NCBI RefSeq assembly: GCF_003591515.1
Contig: NZ_QZCG01000018.1
Coordinates: 1 to 64,000 of the forward strand
DNA length: 64,000 nucleotides
DNA from: Paracoccus onubensis
GTDB lineage: Bacteria > Pseudomonadota > Alphaproteobacteria > Rhodobacterales > Rhodobacteraceae
Direction of reading: 5' to 3'
Shown here: positions 15,502 to 24,569 of the stretch, one piece after another
Position numbering within the stretch: position 1 is the stretch's first letter
How the letters are laid out: the number at the start of each line of letters is the position of its first letter
The notes under the pieces: generated by a model
The model's database searches: none
What the model was told of the DNA's origin: nothing
The model's input: the letters and a program-made list of their open reading frames with translations, nothing else
Position numbers and translations under genes: made by a program

Positions 15502-18254
15502 TGGGCCTGCTCCTCTTCCATGCGAAGCCGGTCAAGAAGATCGGGCACATGCACCTGATCTGATTTGTAATTCCCGGTCAGCGCATACATGATGAGGTTG
15601 ATCCCGAAGCGAAGCGACATCTCGCGCTGACGCTCGCCCTCGAAACCGCTGCCCATGGGGAAGCTGTAGTAACCATTGTCGTCGACCGCCCATGCCTCGG
15701 CCCAGCTATTGCCGCCGATCACTGCGGGGCTGACACCATCGTTCAGATGCCGGAACGATTGTCCTGCGCCAGCCTCGACCCCTGCCGGCGGCGCCTCGAC
15801 CCAGACCGGGCCATCCTGCCATCTTCCCGGAAAATCCTGTAGCAGATAGAAGCTCCGGGACAGAACATGGTCTTCGGGAATCGGCGAAAGAGGCGGAATT
15901 TCCAGCGGAGCGGCCAGGGTCTGCAATGCCGCAGATCCATCTGGTCCGCCCAGACCGGCAACATCTCCGTCACGGGTATCGAAAAGGATCATTCCGCCGG
16001 TCCGCAGATAGTCGTTCAGCCGCAGATAGGCCTGCGGCGAGGGCATGGGCTGATCCTCGGTCACCGGCCAGTAAAGGAAGGTCAGCGCCGATAAGTCATC
16101 ATTGTCCAGATCGATCCCGATGGGTTCTCCGGGTTCGACCGTGGTTCGGTTCCGCAGGGCGGCGGACAGACCTTGCAAACCTTGATAGGAGGTCTGATCC
16201 AGTTCCTCATCGCCGGTTTCGACATAGGCCAGCACCATCTCGCCCGCTGCACGCATTACGTCGGGATCGACCTCGGCGTCCTGCGCCTTGGCGGGCTGAC
16301 CCGAAATACCGGCAATCCCGATCAGCAGAATCGCGGCAATCCGCCCCCCGCGCGCAAGCGCCGCAGTTCCCAGTGCATCCAGCGCAAAAACCAGCGCGGC
16401 AAAGGCGATCAGCCATGCGGAAAGGTCACGCTCTGCCGTAGCCGAAGGGGATTCGACTGTCGCGCCGGGCCATTCCGCGAGGGTAAAGTCACCGCCGGCA
16501 TTCAATGCCACGCGGCGCTCGCCGGATACGTAAATCCCTGCGGGGCGTTCAGGACCCGGTCCTTTCTCCAGATCTTCGGAAGAAACCGGAACCAGATCCT
16601 CGGCCGGTCCCGCACGACCATAACCGTCCAACACGGTTTCAGGCGTCCAGAACGCATGTTCGCGGTCGTCCGGCTGTTTGTCGGCCGCACCGACACGCGC
16701 GGTCGTCACCAGTCGTTCCAGCATCTGCACGAAAAGGCCCGACAGCGGCAGGCTCGACCATTCGGCATTGGCAGTGATGTGAAACAGCACCACCTGCCCC
16801 TCTCCCAGCCGGTCCCGCGTGACAACTGGCGTATTGTCGGTCAGCGAGGCAATGGTGCGCTCGGCCAGTTCCGGCGAAGGTTGCGCCATGAGCTGCGCCC
16901 GTACCGTCGCGTCTTCGGGCGGGGTCAACCCGGCAAAGGGACCGTCGGCATCGAAAGGCTGCAACCCCCGGGGATCGCCCCAGCTCAGTGCGCCGCCAAT
17001 ATCCCGCCCGCCCTGTCTCAGCGGCACCGGCAGCAGCGGTTCGTCCATCAGCCGATCATAACCCGCCATGCGCGGCCCCGCGAAACGGATCAGCAGGCCG
17101 CCCTTGTCGACCCATTCCGCCAGCTCTCCGATCTCGGCCAGTTCCACCTGATCGGCAAGGACGACGACATCGGGCGCGGAATCAAGTACATCGCCAAGCC
17201 CGCCTTCGACCAGATCCGTTGTCGGAGCAAGCGCACGACGCAGATAATACAGCGGCGACAGAAGCTGCTGCCCCTCGGCATAGGCATCCGGATCACCGAC
17301 CAGCCCCACCTTGCGCCGCTTGACCCGATCATCGGCCAGCACCACGGCACCCGCATGGGCTTCCTTGTCGATCTGGAAACGGGTGATGCGGTTGCGCAGT
17401 TCGGGCGGCATGTCGATGGCGACCGGGCGGGTCACCACCCCGGCCTCGGTTGTCGCATCGCCCGGACGCAGCCGCGCCAGCTCTCGTTCGATCCCTTGCG
17501 GATCGGGGCCGATTGCAAGGATCTCGGGCACAGCATCATCCATCGATGCCAGCGTCAGCGCAGGTGTATCACCGCCTTCCAGGCCCAGCGCCCGGACGGA
17601 ATGCGCAGGCGGCACAACGGTGACGGGACCGCGCGCGTTCAGTTCCGCCAGCCATTCGGCTTGCCCCGAATGCTCCAACCCGTCGGCAAGCCATAAAGTC
17701 GACAACTCACCCTCGGGCAGATCGGACAATGCGGCTTCCGGATCGGGGGGCAATGTCGTTTCCCAGGAAACCGGATTCGCGGCGCGCAGCCCTGCCAGCA
17801 ATGTATTGGCAGGCGCGAATCGCAACGCTCCCGGTTCGCCCCGTCCATCGGCCAGCAAAAGCGCGGCGGCGCGGCCATCGGAAGCGGCCTCGGTCAGCGC
17901 CCGCTCGGCCCGTGTCTGGCGGGCGGCCCAATCGGGCGCGGCAGCCCATCCTGCATCCATAACCACCAGCAGCGGCCCATCGGTGCCCGTGCGCAGAACC
18001 GGCTTCCAGACCGGTCCCGCAAAAGCAATGATCAGCGCGGCAACCGCCAGCAGCCGCAACAACAGCAACCACCACGGGGTGCGGCGCGCGACCGGTCTTT
18101 TGTCCAGCAGCCCTTTCAGCAGCGCCACGCCGGGAAAGGCCACATGGCGCGGCGCGGGCGGGGTTGCGCGCAGGATCAGCCACAATACCGGCAGCGCGAG
18201 CAGCGCCGTTAAAATCCAGGGCGTCATGAACCCAAGAGGGCCAAGGATCAGCAT
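15498..18254 (-). CDS. BatA N-terminal / DUF4159 large membrane protein (MoxR operon, gene 3)
   Basis: A 918-residue protein. The N-terminus (PWILTALLALPVLWLILRATPPAPR, then RRTPWWLLLLRLLAVAALIIAFAGPVWKP) is the BatA-type two-helix anchor. A VWA-like region follows (VVMDAGWAAAPDW, MIDAS serines not evident), then an amidotransferase-like part (VVVLADQVELAEIGELAEWV...GGLLIRF), more membrane helices near residues 620-660, and a C-terminal DUF4159 domain (LTFLYWPV... LNDYLRTGGMILFDTRDGD). Its start overlaps the DUF58 stop by one base (TGATG). Function is not established; the domain set suggests a periplasm-facing scaffold working with MoxR and DUF58. Confidence 0.88.
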   Translation of the reverse strand: MLILGPLGFMTPWILTALLALPVLWLILRATPPAPRHVAFPGVALLKGLLDKRPVARRTPWWLLLLRLLAVAALIIAFAGPVWKPVLRTGTDGPLLVVMDAGWAAAPDWAARQTRAERALTEAASDGRAAALLLADGRGEPGALRFAPANTLLAGLRAANPVSWETTLPPDPEAALSDLPEGELSTLWLADGLEHSGQAEWLAELNARGPVTVVPPAHSVRALGLEGGDTPALTLASMDDAVPEILAIGPDPQGIERELARLRPGDATTEAGVVTRPVAIDMPPELRNRITRFQIDKEAHAGAVVLADDRVKRRKVGLVGDPDAYAEGQQLLSPLYYLRRALAPTTDLVEGGLGDVLDSAPDVVVLADQVELAEIGELAEWVDKGGLLIRFAGPRMAGYDRLMDEPLLPVPLRQGGRDIGGALSWGDPRGLQPFDADGPFAGLTPPEDATVRAQLMAQPSPELAERTIASLTDNTPVVTRDRLGEGQVVLFHITANAEWSSLPLSGLFVQMLERLVTTARVGAADKQPDDREHAFWTPETVLDGYGRAGPAEDLVPVSSEDLEKGPGPERPAGIYVSGERRVALNAGGDFTLAEWPGATVESPSATAERDLSAWLIAFAALVFALDALGTAALARGGRIAAILLIGIAGISGQPAKAQDAEVDPDVMRAAGEMVLAYVETGDEELDQTSYQGLQGLSAALRNRTTVEPGEPIGIDLDNDDLSALTFLYWPVTEDQPMPSPQAYLRLNDYLRTGGMILFDTRDGDVAGLGGPDGSAALQTLAAPLEIPPLSPIPEDHVLSRSFYLLQDFPGRWQDGPVWVEAPPAGVEAGAGQSFRHLNDGVSPAVIGGNSWAEAWAVDDNGYYSFPMGSGFEGERQREMSLRFGINLIMYALTGNYKSDQVHVPDLLDRLRMEEEQAQ

Positions 18255-19123
18255 CAGCCCTCCAGCACCTGAAAAAGCCAGTTCAGCGCGTGGGCGGACG
18301 GATGGTCGGTCCTGTGCTGCCCGAAATGCCAGCCCGCGCCCTCGGCCCGTATGCGCAGCCAGTCCCGGCGGTCGGCCAGTCGCGCCAGATAAGCGTCGCG
18401 CAATCCCGCGGCATCGCGGCTGTCATGACGAAGCGCACCGGAAAGCGAGCGGAAACGCACGGCGCCGGACCAGGGAAAATTTTCTTCGTCCGGGTCAAGC
18501 ACCTGCAGCAGCACGCCATGGACACCCATGGCCGCCGCCCGCTCCAGCAAAGCCTCGATCCATGCCGGATCGGTCAGGAAATCCGACAGCACCACCAATC
18601 GCTGATTCGGGCGCAAGACCTCTGGCGAGGGGGCATCTTCATCGCCCTCGGCCAAGGCCTGACCAGCCAGTCCCTCGGCCAGCCGCCCGATTTGCGCACG
18701 TCCCGACCGGGCCTGCTGGCCAAGTAGCGCGACGCGCTCTCCTCCGCGCAGCAGCACCATCCCGAGTGCAAGCGCCAGCAATTGCGCCCGTGTGCCCTTG
18801 CTCGGGCGATCCTTCGCCCCGGCATATCCCATGCCTTTCCCGCCCGAGACCCAAAGGGCGATCGTCTGTGCCGTCTGCGCCTCACGGTCCCGGACGAATT
18901 CGGAATCCGAACGGGCCGAGCGGCGCCAGTCGATACTGCGCGCGGTATCGCCCGCGGTGGCGGGGCGATATTGCCAGAAATCCTCACCCGGTCCGGCGCG
19001 GCGCAATCCATGCGCGCCGGGCGCAACCATCGCCGCCAGACGCTCTGCCGACAGGATCAGACCGGGCAAATGGGCGCTGGCAGCCTGCGCGCGCGCCCGA
19101 AGTTCGGTGGAACTCAGTGTCAA
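18254..19123 (-). CDS. DUF58 domain protein (MoxR operon, gene 2)
   Basis: A 289-residue soluble protein of the DUF58 family, the regular partner of MoxR ATPases. Seen: the GAHGLRRAGPGEDFWQYRPATAGDTARSIDWRRSARSD region, the core DUF58 motif (usually RxYxxGDxxRxIDWxxxAR), then a VWA-like core with VVLSDFLTD. The start appears to be TTG at 19121-19123, with GAGG five bases upstream; no suitable ATG or GTG fits the conserved N-terminus. Separated from moxR by 7 bp. Confidence 0.92.
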   Translation of the reverse strand: MTLSSTELRARAQAASAHLPGLILSAERLAAMVAPGAHGLRRAGPGEDFWQYRPATAGDTARSIDWRRSARSDSEFVRDREAQTAQTIALWVSGGKGMGYAGAKDRPSKGTRAQLLALALGMVLLRGGERVALLGQQARSGRAQIGRLAEGLAGQALAEGDEDAPSPEVLRPNQRLVVLSDFLTDPAWIEALLERAAAMGVHGVLLQVLDPDEENFPWSGAVRFRSLSGALRHDSRDAAGLRDAYLARLADRRDWLRIRAEGAGWHFGQHRTDHPSAHALNWLFQVLEG

Positions 19124-19130
19124 AATCGCC

Positions 19131-20138
19131 TCATGCCGCCTGCCGTGCGCCCAGACGCGATCCGACCAGCCGGTCGATCACCGAATCCACGCTTTCCCCA
19201 CGTGCCCGCGCAGTGAAGGACAGCGCCATTCGATGACGCAGGACCGGCGCGGCCAAAGCCTCGACATCTTCCAGCGTCGGAGCAAAACGCCCGTTCAGCA
19301 CCGCCCGCGCCCGCGAAACCAGCATCAGGGCCTGCGCAGCACGCGGCCCCGGCCCCCAGATCAGCGTATCATCAATGAAACCCTCAGCCTCGGGATCGCC
19401 CGGACGGCTGGCGCGGACCAGATCGAGAATCGCCTCGACCACGGCTTCACCGACCGGCATCCGGCGGATCAGCTGCTGCGCCGCGATCAACCCTTCGGCA
19501 TCGAAAGACTCATGCGCGGCCCCCTCTTCGACTCCGGTCGTGGCCAGAAGGATGTCTCGCTCGGTCTCGCGGTCGGGATAACCCACATCGACCTGCAACA
19601 GGAAACGGTCAAGCTGCGCTTCGGGCAGCGGATAGGTACCCTCTTGCTCGATCGGGTTCTGGGTCGCCAGCACATGGAAGGGGCGGCCCAGCGGACGGTG
19701 CTGGCCGCTGACCGTCACCTCGCGCTCCTGCATGGCCTGCAACAGCGCGGATTGCGTCCGGGGCGAGGCGCGGTTGATCTCATCCGCCATCAGAAGCTGT
19801 GTGAAAACCGGGCCTTCGATGAACCGGAAGGCACGGCTTCCATCTGTCAGGACGTCCAGCACCTCGGATCCAAGAATATCGGCAGGCATCAGATCGGGCG
19901 TGAACTGCACCCGCTGACTACCCAGACCCAGCACCGTGGCCAGCGTATCGACCAGCATCGTCTTGCCCAGCCCCGGCTGCCCGACAAGCAATGCGTGCCC
20001 GCCCGACAGAATTGCCGCCAGAACCTGTTCAACCACCGCATGCTGACCGACGAAGCGCCGCTCGATGCTGCTGCGCGCCTCGTCGAGCCGCTGCCCGAGC
20101 GCCTCGACCTCGTGAACCAGATTTTCATCCGAAGCCAT
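19131..20138 (-). CDS. MoxR family AAA+ ATPase (MoxR operon, gene 1)
   Basis: A 335-residue AAA+ chaperone-like ATPase. Walker A GQPGLGKTM, Walker B MADEINRASPRTQSALLQAMQE and sensor 1 LATQNPIEQEGTYPLPEAQLDRF are textbook MoxR. The frame stays open to 20621, but AAGGG seven bases before the ATG at 20138 and the conserved N-terminus (RSSIERRFVGQHAVVEQVLAAI) fix this start; the extension is antisense to the next gene. MoxR proteins help mature or insert cofactors into partner complexes together with VWA/DUF58 proteins; the client here is unknown. Confidence 0.94.
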   Translation of the reverse strand: MASDENLVHEVEALGQRLDEARSSIERRFVGQHAVVEQVLAAILSGGHALLVGQPGLGKTMLVDTLATVLGLGSQRVQFTPDLMPADILGSEVLDVLTDGSRAFRFIEGPVFTQLLMADEINRASPRTQSALLQAMQEREVTVSGQHRPLGRPFHVLATQNPIEQEGTYPLPEAQLDRFLLQVDVGYPDRETERDILLATTGVEEGAAHESFDAEGLIAAQQLIRRMPVGEAVVEAILDLVRASRPGDPEAEGFIDDTLIWGPGPRAAQALMLVSRARAVLNGRFAPTLEDVEALAAPVLRHRMALSFTARARGESVDSVIDRLVGSRLGARQAA

Positions 20139-20201
20139 GACAATGCCCTTCTGTTGCTTTAGACGAAGCATAAGCAAGACATACGCGGGCGACCATATCG
20201 A

Positions 20202-20750
20202 ATGCCGGATAAGACTGACAATCACGTGAGTGCCGATGGAATCGCGGCAGAGGCCAGCAAAGCCGCGAAAAAAGGCGGATTGCCGCCGGTTCATCTTTGG
20301 AACCCTCCGTTCTGCGGCGATCTGGACATGGAGATTCGTGCTGACGGTACTTGGTTCTATGAAGGCACCCCGATCGGACGCCCGGCAATGGTTCGCCTGT
20401 TCTCGACGGTGCTGAAGCGCGAAGGCGATAAGTATTTCCTTGTCACACCGGTCGAAAAGGTGGGGATTCGCGTTCAGGACGCGCCATTCATCGCGACCGA
20501 TGCAGAAATCGCGCCAGACCGGATCACATTTACCACCAATGTCGGCGACGAGGTGGTCGCGGATGCCGATCACCCGATCGTCATCCGGGGCGACCGGTCC
20601 GAACCCCGGCCCTATGTCCATATTCGTGCCGGACTTGAGGCACTGATCGATCGCAAGACCTTCTACCGGCTTGCGGCGGCTGCCGAAGAAGGGCCGGATG
20701 GACGTGCGGGCGTACGCTCATGCGGGCAGCACTTCGCGCTCGAGGTCTGA
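20202..20750 (+). CDS. DUF1285 family protein
   Basis: A 182-residue conserved alphaproteobacterial protein of unknown function (DUF1285). The family pattern is visible: PPVHLWNPPFCGDLDMEIRADGTWFYEGTPIGR and FLVTPVEKVGIRVQDAPF. It diverges from moxR across 63 bp and is commonly found beside the MoxR operon in relatives, which hints at shared regulation. No clear ribosome site precedes the ATG. Next gene starts 5 bp after its stop. Confidence 0.88.
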   Translation: MPDKTDNHVSADGIAAEASKAAKKGGLPPVHLWNPPFCGDLDMEIRADGTWFYEGTPIGRPAMVRLFSTVLKREGDKYFLVTPVEKVGIRVQDAPFIATDAEIAPDRITFTTNVGDEVVADADHPIVIRGDRSEPRPYVHIRAGLEALIDRKTFYRLAAAAEEGPDGRAGVRSCGQHFALEV

Positions 20751-20755
20751 ACCAG

Positions 20756-21511
20756 ATGCCCCGCTTCGCTGCCAACCTGACTCGTCTGTTCACCGAGATG
20801 CCCATGGACGAGCGTTTCGACGCCGCCGCCCGCGCAGGCTTCACCGGCGTCGAGATCCTGTTTCCCTATGATATCCCTGCCGATCATCTGTCGCGGCTTG
20901 CTCTGGCTGCCGGGCTGGAAATCGTGCTGATCAACACGCCCCCCCCGAACTGGTCCGGCGGGCCGCGCGGTTTCGCGGCCATCCCCGGGCAGGAGCAGCG
21001 TTTCCGGGACAATTTCGACCGTACACTTCGCTTTGCACAGGTCTTGCACGCGCGCCAGATTCATATCATGTCGGGTGCCGCGGATGGCGCCGAGGCGCGT
21101 GCGACCTTCACGGAAAACCTGGCATGGGCGGTCAAACGCGCACCCCATGCCAGCCTCAATATCAAGGTCATCAACCGGGATTACATGCCCGGTTACTTCC
21201 TGTCGGATTTCGACCTTGCAGCAGAGATCATCGCAGAGATCGGGGCCCCGAATCTTGGCCTGCAATTCGACAGCTATCACGCGCAGGTCCTCTCTGGGGA
21301 CGCGCTTGGATTGTGGCGCAAACACGCAGGAATCATTCGCCATATCCAGATCGCGGGCTTTCCCGGGCGCCACGAACCCAATAACGGAGCATTCAATTTC
21401 ACCGCGTTTTTTGCCGAGCTCGACCAGTCGGGCTATCGCGGATGGGTCAGCGGAGAATACGATCCCGAGCATCTGACCGAAAACGGCCTTGGCTGGCTGC
21501 CGCGCGGATAA
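20756..21511 (+). CDS. Hydroxypyruvate isomerase-like protein (Hyi family)
   Basis: A 251-residue TIM-barrel sugar-phosphate-isomerase-like protein. MPRFAANLTRLFTEMP, GFTGVEILFPYD, INTPPPNW and QFDSYHAQV...GIIRHIQIAGFPGRHEP match the Hyi/OtnI family, which interconverts hydroxypyruvate and tartronate semialdehyde or acts on related acids. The ATG at 20756 with GAGG upstream is preferred over the open frame from 20720, which would overlap the DUF1285 gene. No glyoxylate carboligase (gcl) or tartronate semialdehyde reductase gene is nearby, so the exact substrate is uncertain. Confidence 0.88.
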   Translation: MPRFAANLTRLFTEMPMDERFDAAARAGFTGVEILFPYDIPADHLSRLALAAGLEIVLINTPPPNWSGGPRGFAAIPGQEQRFRDNFDRTLRFAQVLHARQIHIMSGAADGAEARATFTENLAWAVKRAPHASLNIKVINRDYMPGYFLSDFDLAAEIIAEIGAPNLGLQFDSYHAQVLSGDALGLWRKHAGIIRHIQIAGFPGRHEPNNGAFNFTAFFAELDQSGYRGWVSGEYDPEHLTENGLGWLPRG

Positions 21512-21597
21512 ACGGCCGCGATTGCTCTTGCCCGGATGCTTGTTGTAAACTGCATGAACAACCGAAAACGGCCAACAGCCGGAAAAAGAGAGGCTGC

Positions 21598-21675
21598 ATG
21601 ATAAATTCCATCATCTATATCGTAGGGCTCGTCGTCGTGGTGCTTTTCATCCTCTCGGCTCTGGGGCTGCGCTAA
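21598..21675 (+). CDS. 25-residue single-pass membrane peptide, copy 2
   Basis: ATG at 21598 with GAGAGG upstream reads MINSIIYIVGLV, a Val/Leu/Phe/Ile run, and SALGLR before TAA. It is a paralogue of the peptide at 5072-5146: after aligning one extra residue at the N-terminus the two differ at only a few positions, with identical GLVVVVLFILS core. Third-position differences between copies (for example GTC/GTC/GTG/GTG here versus GTG/GTC/GTC/GTT) show that protein, not DNA, has been conserved. The 239 bp after it, up to the M32 peptidase stop, hold no gene I can support. Confidence 0.8.
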   Translation: MINSIIYIVGLVVVVLFILSALGLR

Positions 21676-21914
21676 GGCAAAATCCCGTGTGAGCGAAGAA
21701 CAAAGACGTTCAGGGCCGGCATTCCCGGAGCCGGTCGCGGCAGGCGATCTTTCCTCTGTCCCGTACCACCCGCACCCGCGTCCTGAGCGCTTCGGTAAAT
21801 CCGCACCGAAATCCTGCAGACGTCTTCACCAAGGCAATTCTGCCCAGCCCGTCCCGCGTGGAAATCCGCCCCAAGACCGCCCGGCAGCTCCCCGACCGGC
21901 CTTTGGGGAAAGCA

Positions 21915-23387
21915 TTACAGCCCGTAAATCCGGGTGAATTTCTCTTCAAGATAATCCAGCAGCGGCGCGGGATCCGCCGGCGCACCCGTGGCTTCTTCGA
22001 TGATGCTGCGTGGGGGCATGAGCCCGCCATGACGCTGCACATTCTCGCGCAGCCATTCGACGCCCGGCATGGCGTCTCCCCGCGCAAGTCCCGGATCCAG
22101 GTCGGGAACGGCATCGCGCATGGCACGGTTCAGACAGCCGGCATAGACATTGCCAAGCGCATATGTCGGAAAATACCCGAACAAACCCACCGACCAGTGA
22201 ACATCCTGCAACAGGCCATTCGCCGGACGATCCACGGCGACACCGAAATCACGCAGGAAACGCGCGTTCCACGCCTCGACCAGATCATCGGTGTCAAGCT
22301 TGCCCGCGATCAGGTCTCGCTCCAGATCGAACCGCAGCATGATATGCAGGTTATATTGAATCTCATCCGCCTCGGTACGGATATAACCGGATGTCACCCG
22401 GTTCACGGCGGCATGGAAGCTGTCGGGATCGCTGATATTCAGCCCGTCGAACGCGTCCGACATGCGGCTGAACAGCCATCCCGTGAACGCCCGGCCCCGA
22501 CCCATCTGGTTTTCGTAGATCCGGCTTTGGCTTTCATGGACCCCCATCGAGACGCCGCGGCCAAGGGGCGTGAAAGCGTAATCCTCATCGATTCCCAGTT
22601 CATAGCTGGAATGGCCGACCTCGTGGATGGTCGAATACAGGCAATTGAACGGATCGGTTTCCACCACGCGGGTCGTGATCCGGCTATCCTGCCAGCGGCC
22701 GCTGCTGAACGGATGCACGGCCAGATCCATGCGCCCGCGCGTCCAGTCATAACCGAAAGCCGAAGCGCAGATACGGGCAAGCCGCAATTGCGTTTCCTGT
22801 GGGAAATGTCCGGTCAAAGCCTCGGGCTGATGCTCGGCCCCAAGCACATCCTCGCGCAGGGCGACAAGCCGGGGCCGCATGGCGTCGAACAAGGCGGCAA
22901 TCTCGGCACCGGTGGTTTCGGGTTCGTAATCCTCCAGCAAGGCATCGTACAGATCGCCACCGTCCGCCAGCGCCGCCGCCTCTTCGCGTTTCAGTGACAG
23001 GACCTGATCCAGCACCGGAAGGAAATCGTCCGGGGCATCATTCGCGCGTGCTTCGGCCCAGACGCCCTGGGCAAGCGAGGTCGTCCGGGCGAGTTCTGTC
23101 GCCAGACGCGCAGGAATCCGGCAAGCGCGGGTGAAATCGCGGTTGATCAGCTCGACAATCCGGGATTCGGCCTCGTTCTGAGGCAGCGCGGCAGCCAGCC
23201 ATTCGCCGATCCGCGGATCGGTGCGGCGCTCGTGCAGCACATCCTCCATGGCGGCCATTTCCTCGGATCGCTGTTCGGTCGCGCCGCGCGGCATGACCGT
23301 TTCCTGATCCCATCCCAACCGCTCGGCCACCGAAGACAGCGCCTCGGTCCGCCGCTGAAAGGCAAGCAAATCGTCCATGACAGTCAT
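21915..23387 (-). CDS. Carboxypeptidase Taq (M32) family metallopeptidase
   Basis: A 490-residue M32 metallocarboxypeptidase that releases C-terminal residues from peptides in the cytoplasm. The zinc motif HEVGH is at residues 255-259, and WDQETVMPRGATEQRSEEMA is the usual N-terminal signature; the GVHESQSRxYEN region carries the third ligand. Length matches the family. AGGAG seven bases before the ATG supports the start. Its ATG overlaps the ctaA stop by four bases, so it is translated with ctaA, although no functional link is known. Confidence 0.95.
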   Translation of the reverse strand: MTVMDDLLAFQRRTEALSSVAERLGWDQETVMPRGATEQRSEEMAAMEDVLHERRTDPRIGEWLAAALPQNEAESRIVELINRDFTRACRIPARLATELARTTSLAQGVWAEARANDAPDDFLPVLDQVLSLKREEAAALADGGDLYDALLEDYEPETTGAEIAALFDAMRPRLVALREDVLGAEHQPEALTGHFPQETQLRLARICASAFGYDWTRGRMDLAVHPFSSGRWQDSRITTRVVETDPFNCLYSTIHEVGHSSYELGIDEDYAFTPLGRGVSMGVHESQSRIYENQMGRGRAFTGWLFSRMSDAFDGLNISDPDSFHAAVNRVTSGYIRTEADEIQYNLHIMLRFDLERDLIAGKLDTDDLVEAWNARFLRDFGVAVDRPANGLLQDVHWSVGLFGYFPTYALGNVYAGCLNRAMRDAVPDLDPGLARGDAMPGVEWLRENVQRHGGLMPPRSIIEEATGAPADPAPLLDYLEEKFTRIYGL

Positions 23388-24529
23388 TTGCGGTCTCCTC
23401 TGACCGAGGTTTCAAACGGGTAACGGGCATGATGACGCGCCCGAATGATCAATGTAAACAGCGCGATCGCGCCAAGCTGATGGGTCAGTGCAAGAGACAG
23501 GGGCGAGGCGTGCAGCACATTCATGATCCCCAGCCCCACCTGTACGGCGACCATCACGATCATCGCCGTGAACGCCCCGCGCGTCACCGGATGAGGCGAG
23601 CGGCGGGCACGCAGCCAGACGACCACGGCGAAAATCGCCAGAAGATATCCGGCCATGCGATGAATGAATTGCACCAGAGCGGGGTTTTCAAAGAAGTTGC
23701 GCCAGCCCAATGCCGCGTCCCAGATCGCGGCGGGGATCCATTCACCACCCATGGTCGGCCAGCCGGTATATTGCCGTCCCGCATCGATCCCGGCCACAAG
23801 CGCGCCCAGCAGGATTTGCACGAAAGCCAGATGCATCAGACCGGTGGACATGCCGAACAGCTTGCGTTCGCCAGCACGTCTTGCGCGCAACAATTCCGCC
23901 TCGCTGCGGCTGAGTTGATTCGCATACCAGGCGATCAGCCCCAGAATAAGAAAGGCGAGTCCCAGATGCAGCGCCAGCCGATACGAGGCGACGCGCACCA
24001 TCCCGGCAACCAGCCCGGAACTGACCATCCACCAGCCAAGCGCACCCTGCATCCCGCCCAGTACGCCCAGCGTCAGCATGCGGGACGTCCATCCCACCGG
24101 AATCCGGCGGGTGATCAGGAAGCCAAGGAAACCAACTGCCCAGACCAGACCGATGACACGGCCAAGCAGACGGTGCGACCACTCCCACCAGTAGATTTGC
24201 TTGAATCCGGCCAGATCCATATCCGGGTTGACCTCCGCATATTGCGGGATCTGCTTGTAAGCGTCGAACTCTGCCTGCCAATCCGCGTCCGAGCCGGGCG
24301 GCAATGCGCCGGTTACCGGCGCCCATTCGGTGATCGACAGGCCCGAGCCGGTCAGCCGCGTCGCCCCGCCAAGCGCGATCATCGCCGCCACCAGAATGAA
24401 AAGCACGATCATCCACAGCCTGATAGCCTTGCGCGCGCCCTTCGGCGCAGCGTCGATCATGCCGGTCTGAATGGCGGGGCGGCTGGCTTTGTCATCCGAG
24501 ATTTCCTCGAAAACGGGGCGCTTGGCCAT
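23384..24529 (-). CDS. ctaA: Heme A synthase (COX15/CtaA)
   Basis: A 381-residue, eight-helix membrane enzyme that oxidises the C8 methyl of heme O to a formyl group, giving heme A for aa3-type oxidases. The four heme-ligand histidines are in WEWSHRLLGR, LALHLGLAF, FIHRMAGY and LTHQLGAI. An N-terminal cytosolic extension of about 35 residues precedes helix 1 (LWMIVLFILVAAMIALGGATRLTGSGLSI). AGGAG six bases before the ATG fixes the start. Implies an aerobic respiratory chain with heme A. Confidence 0.96.
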   Translation of the reverse strand: MAKRPVFEEISDDKASRPAIQTGMIDAAPKGARKAIRLWMIVLFILVAAMIALGGATRLTGSGLSITEWAPVTGALPPGSDADWQAEFDAYKQIPQYAEVNPDMDLAGFKQIYWWEWSHRLLGRVIGLVWAVGFLGFLITRRIPVGWTSRMLTLGVLGGMQGALGWWMVSSGLVAGMVRVASYRLALHLGLAFLILGLIAWYANQLSRSEAELLRARRAGERKLFGMSTGLMHLAFVQILLGALVAGIDAGRQYTGWPTMGGEWIPAAIWDAALGWRNFFENPALVQFIHRMAGYLLAIFAVVVWLRARRSPHPVTRGAFTAMIVMVAVQVGLGIMNVLHASPLSLALTHQLGAIALFTLIIRARHHARYPFETSVRGDRK

Positions 24530-24569
24530 CGCTTGCTCCTCTTGAGATCGGGCGGACAGTATGCCGGGC

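Noticed and set aside
16173..19236. Long plus-strand open frames (507 and 641 codons) opposite the MoxR operon
   Set aside because: Antisense shadows of overlapping, well-supported minus-strand genes; no domain, ribosome site or operon context.
21689..21937. Small plus-strand open frame after the second membrane peptide
   Set aside because: Low-complexity Arg/Pro/Ser composition, overlaps the end of the M32 peptidase gene, no recognisable family.
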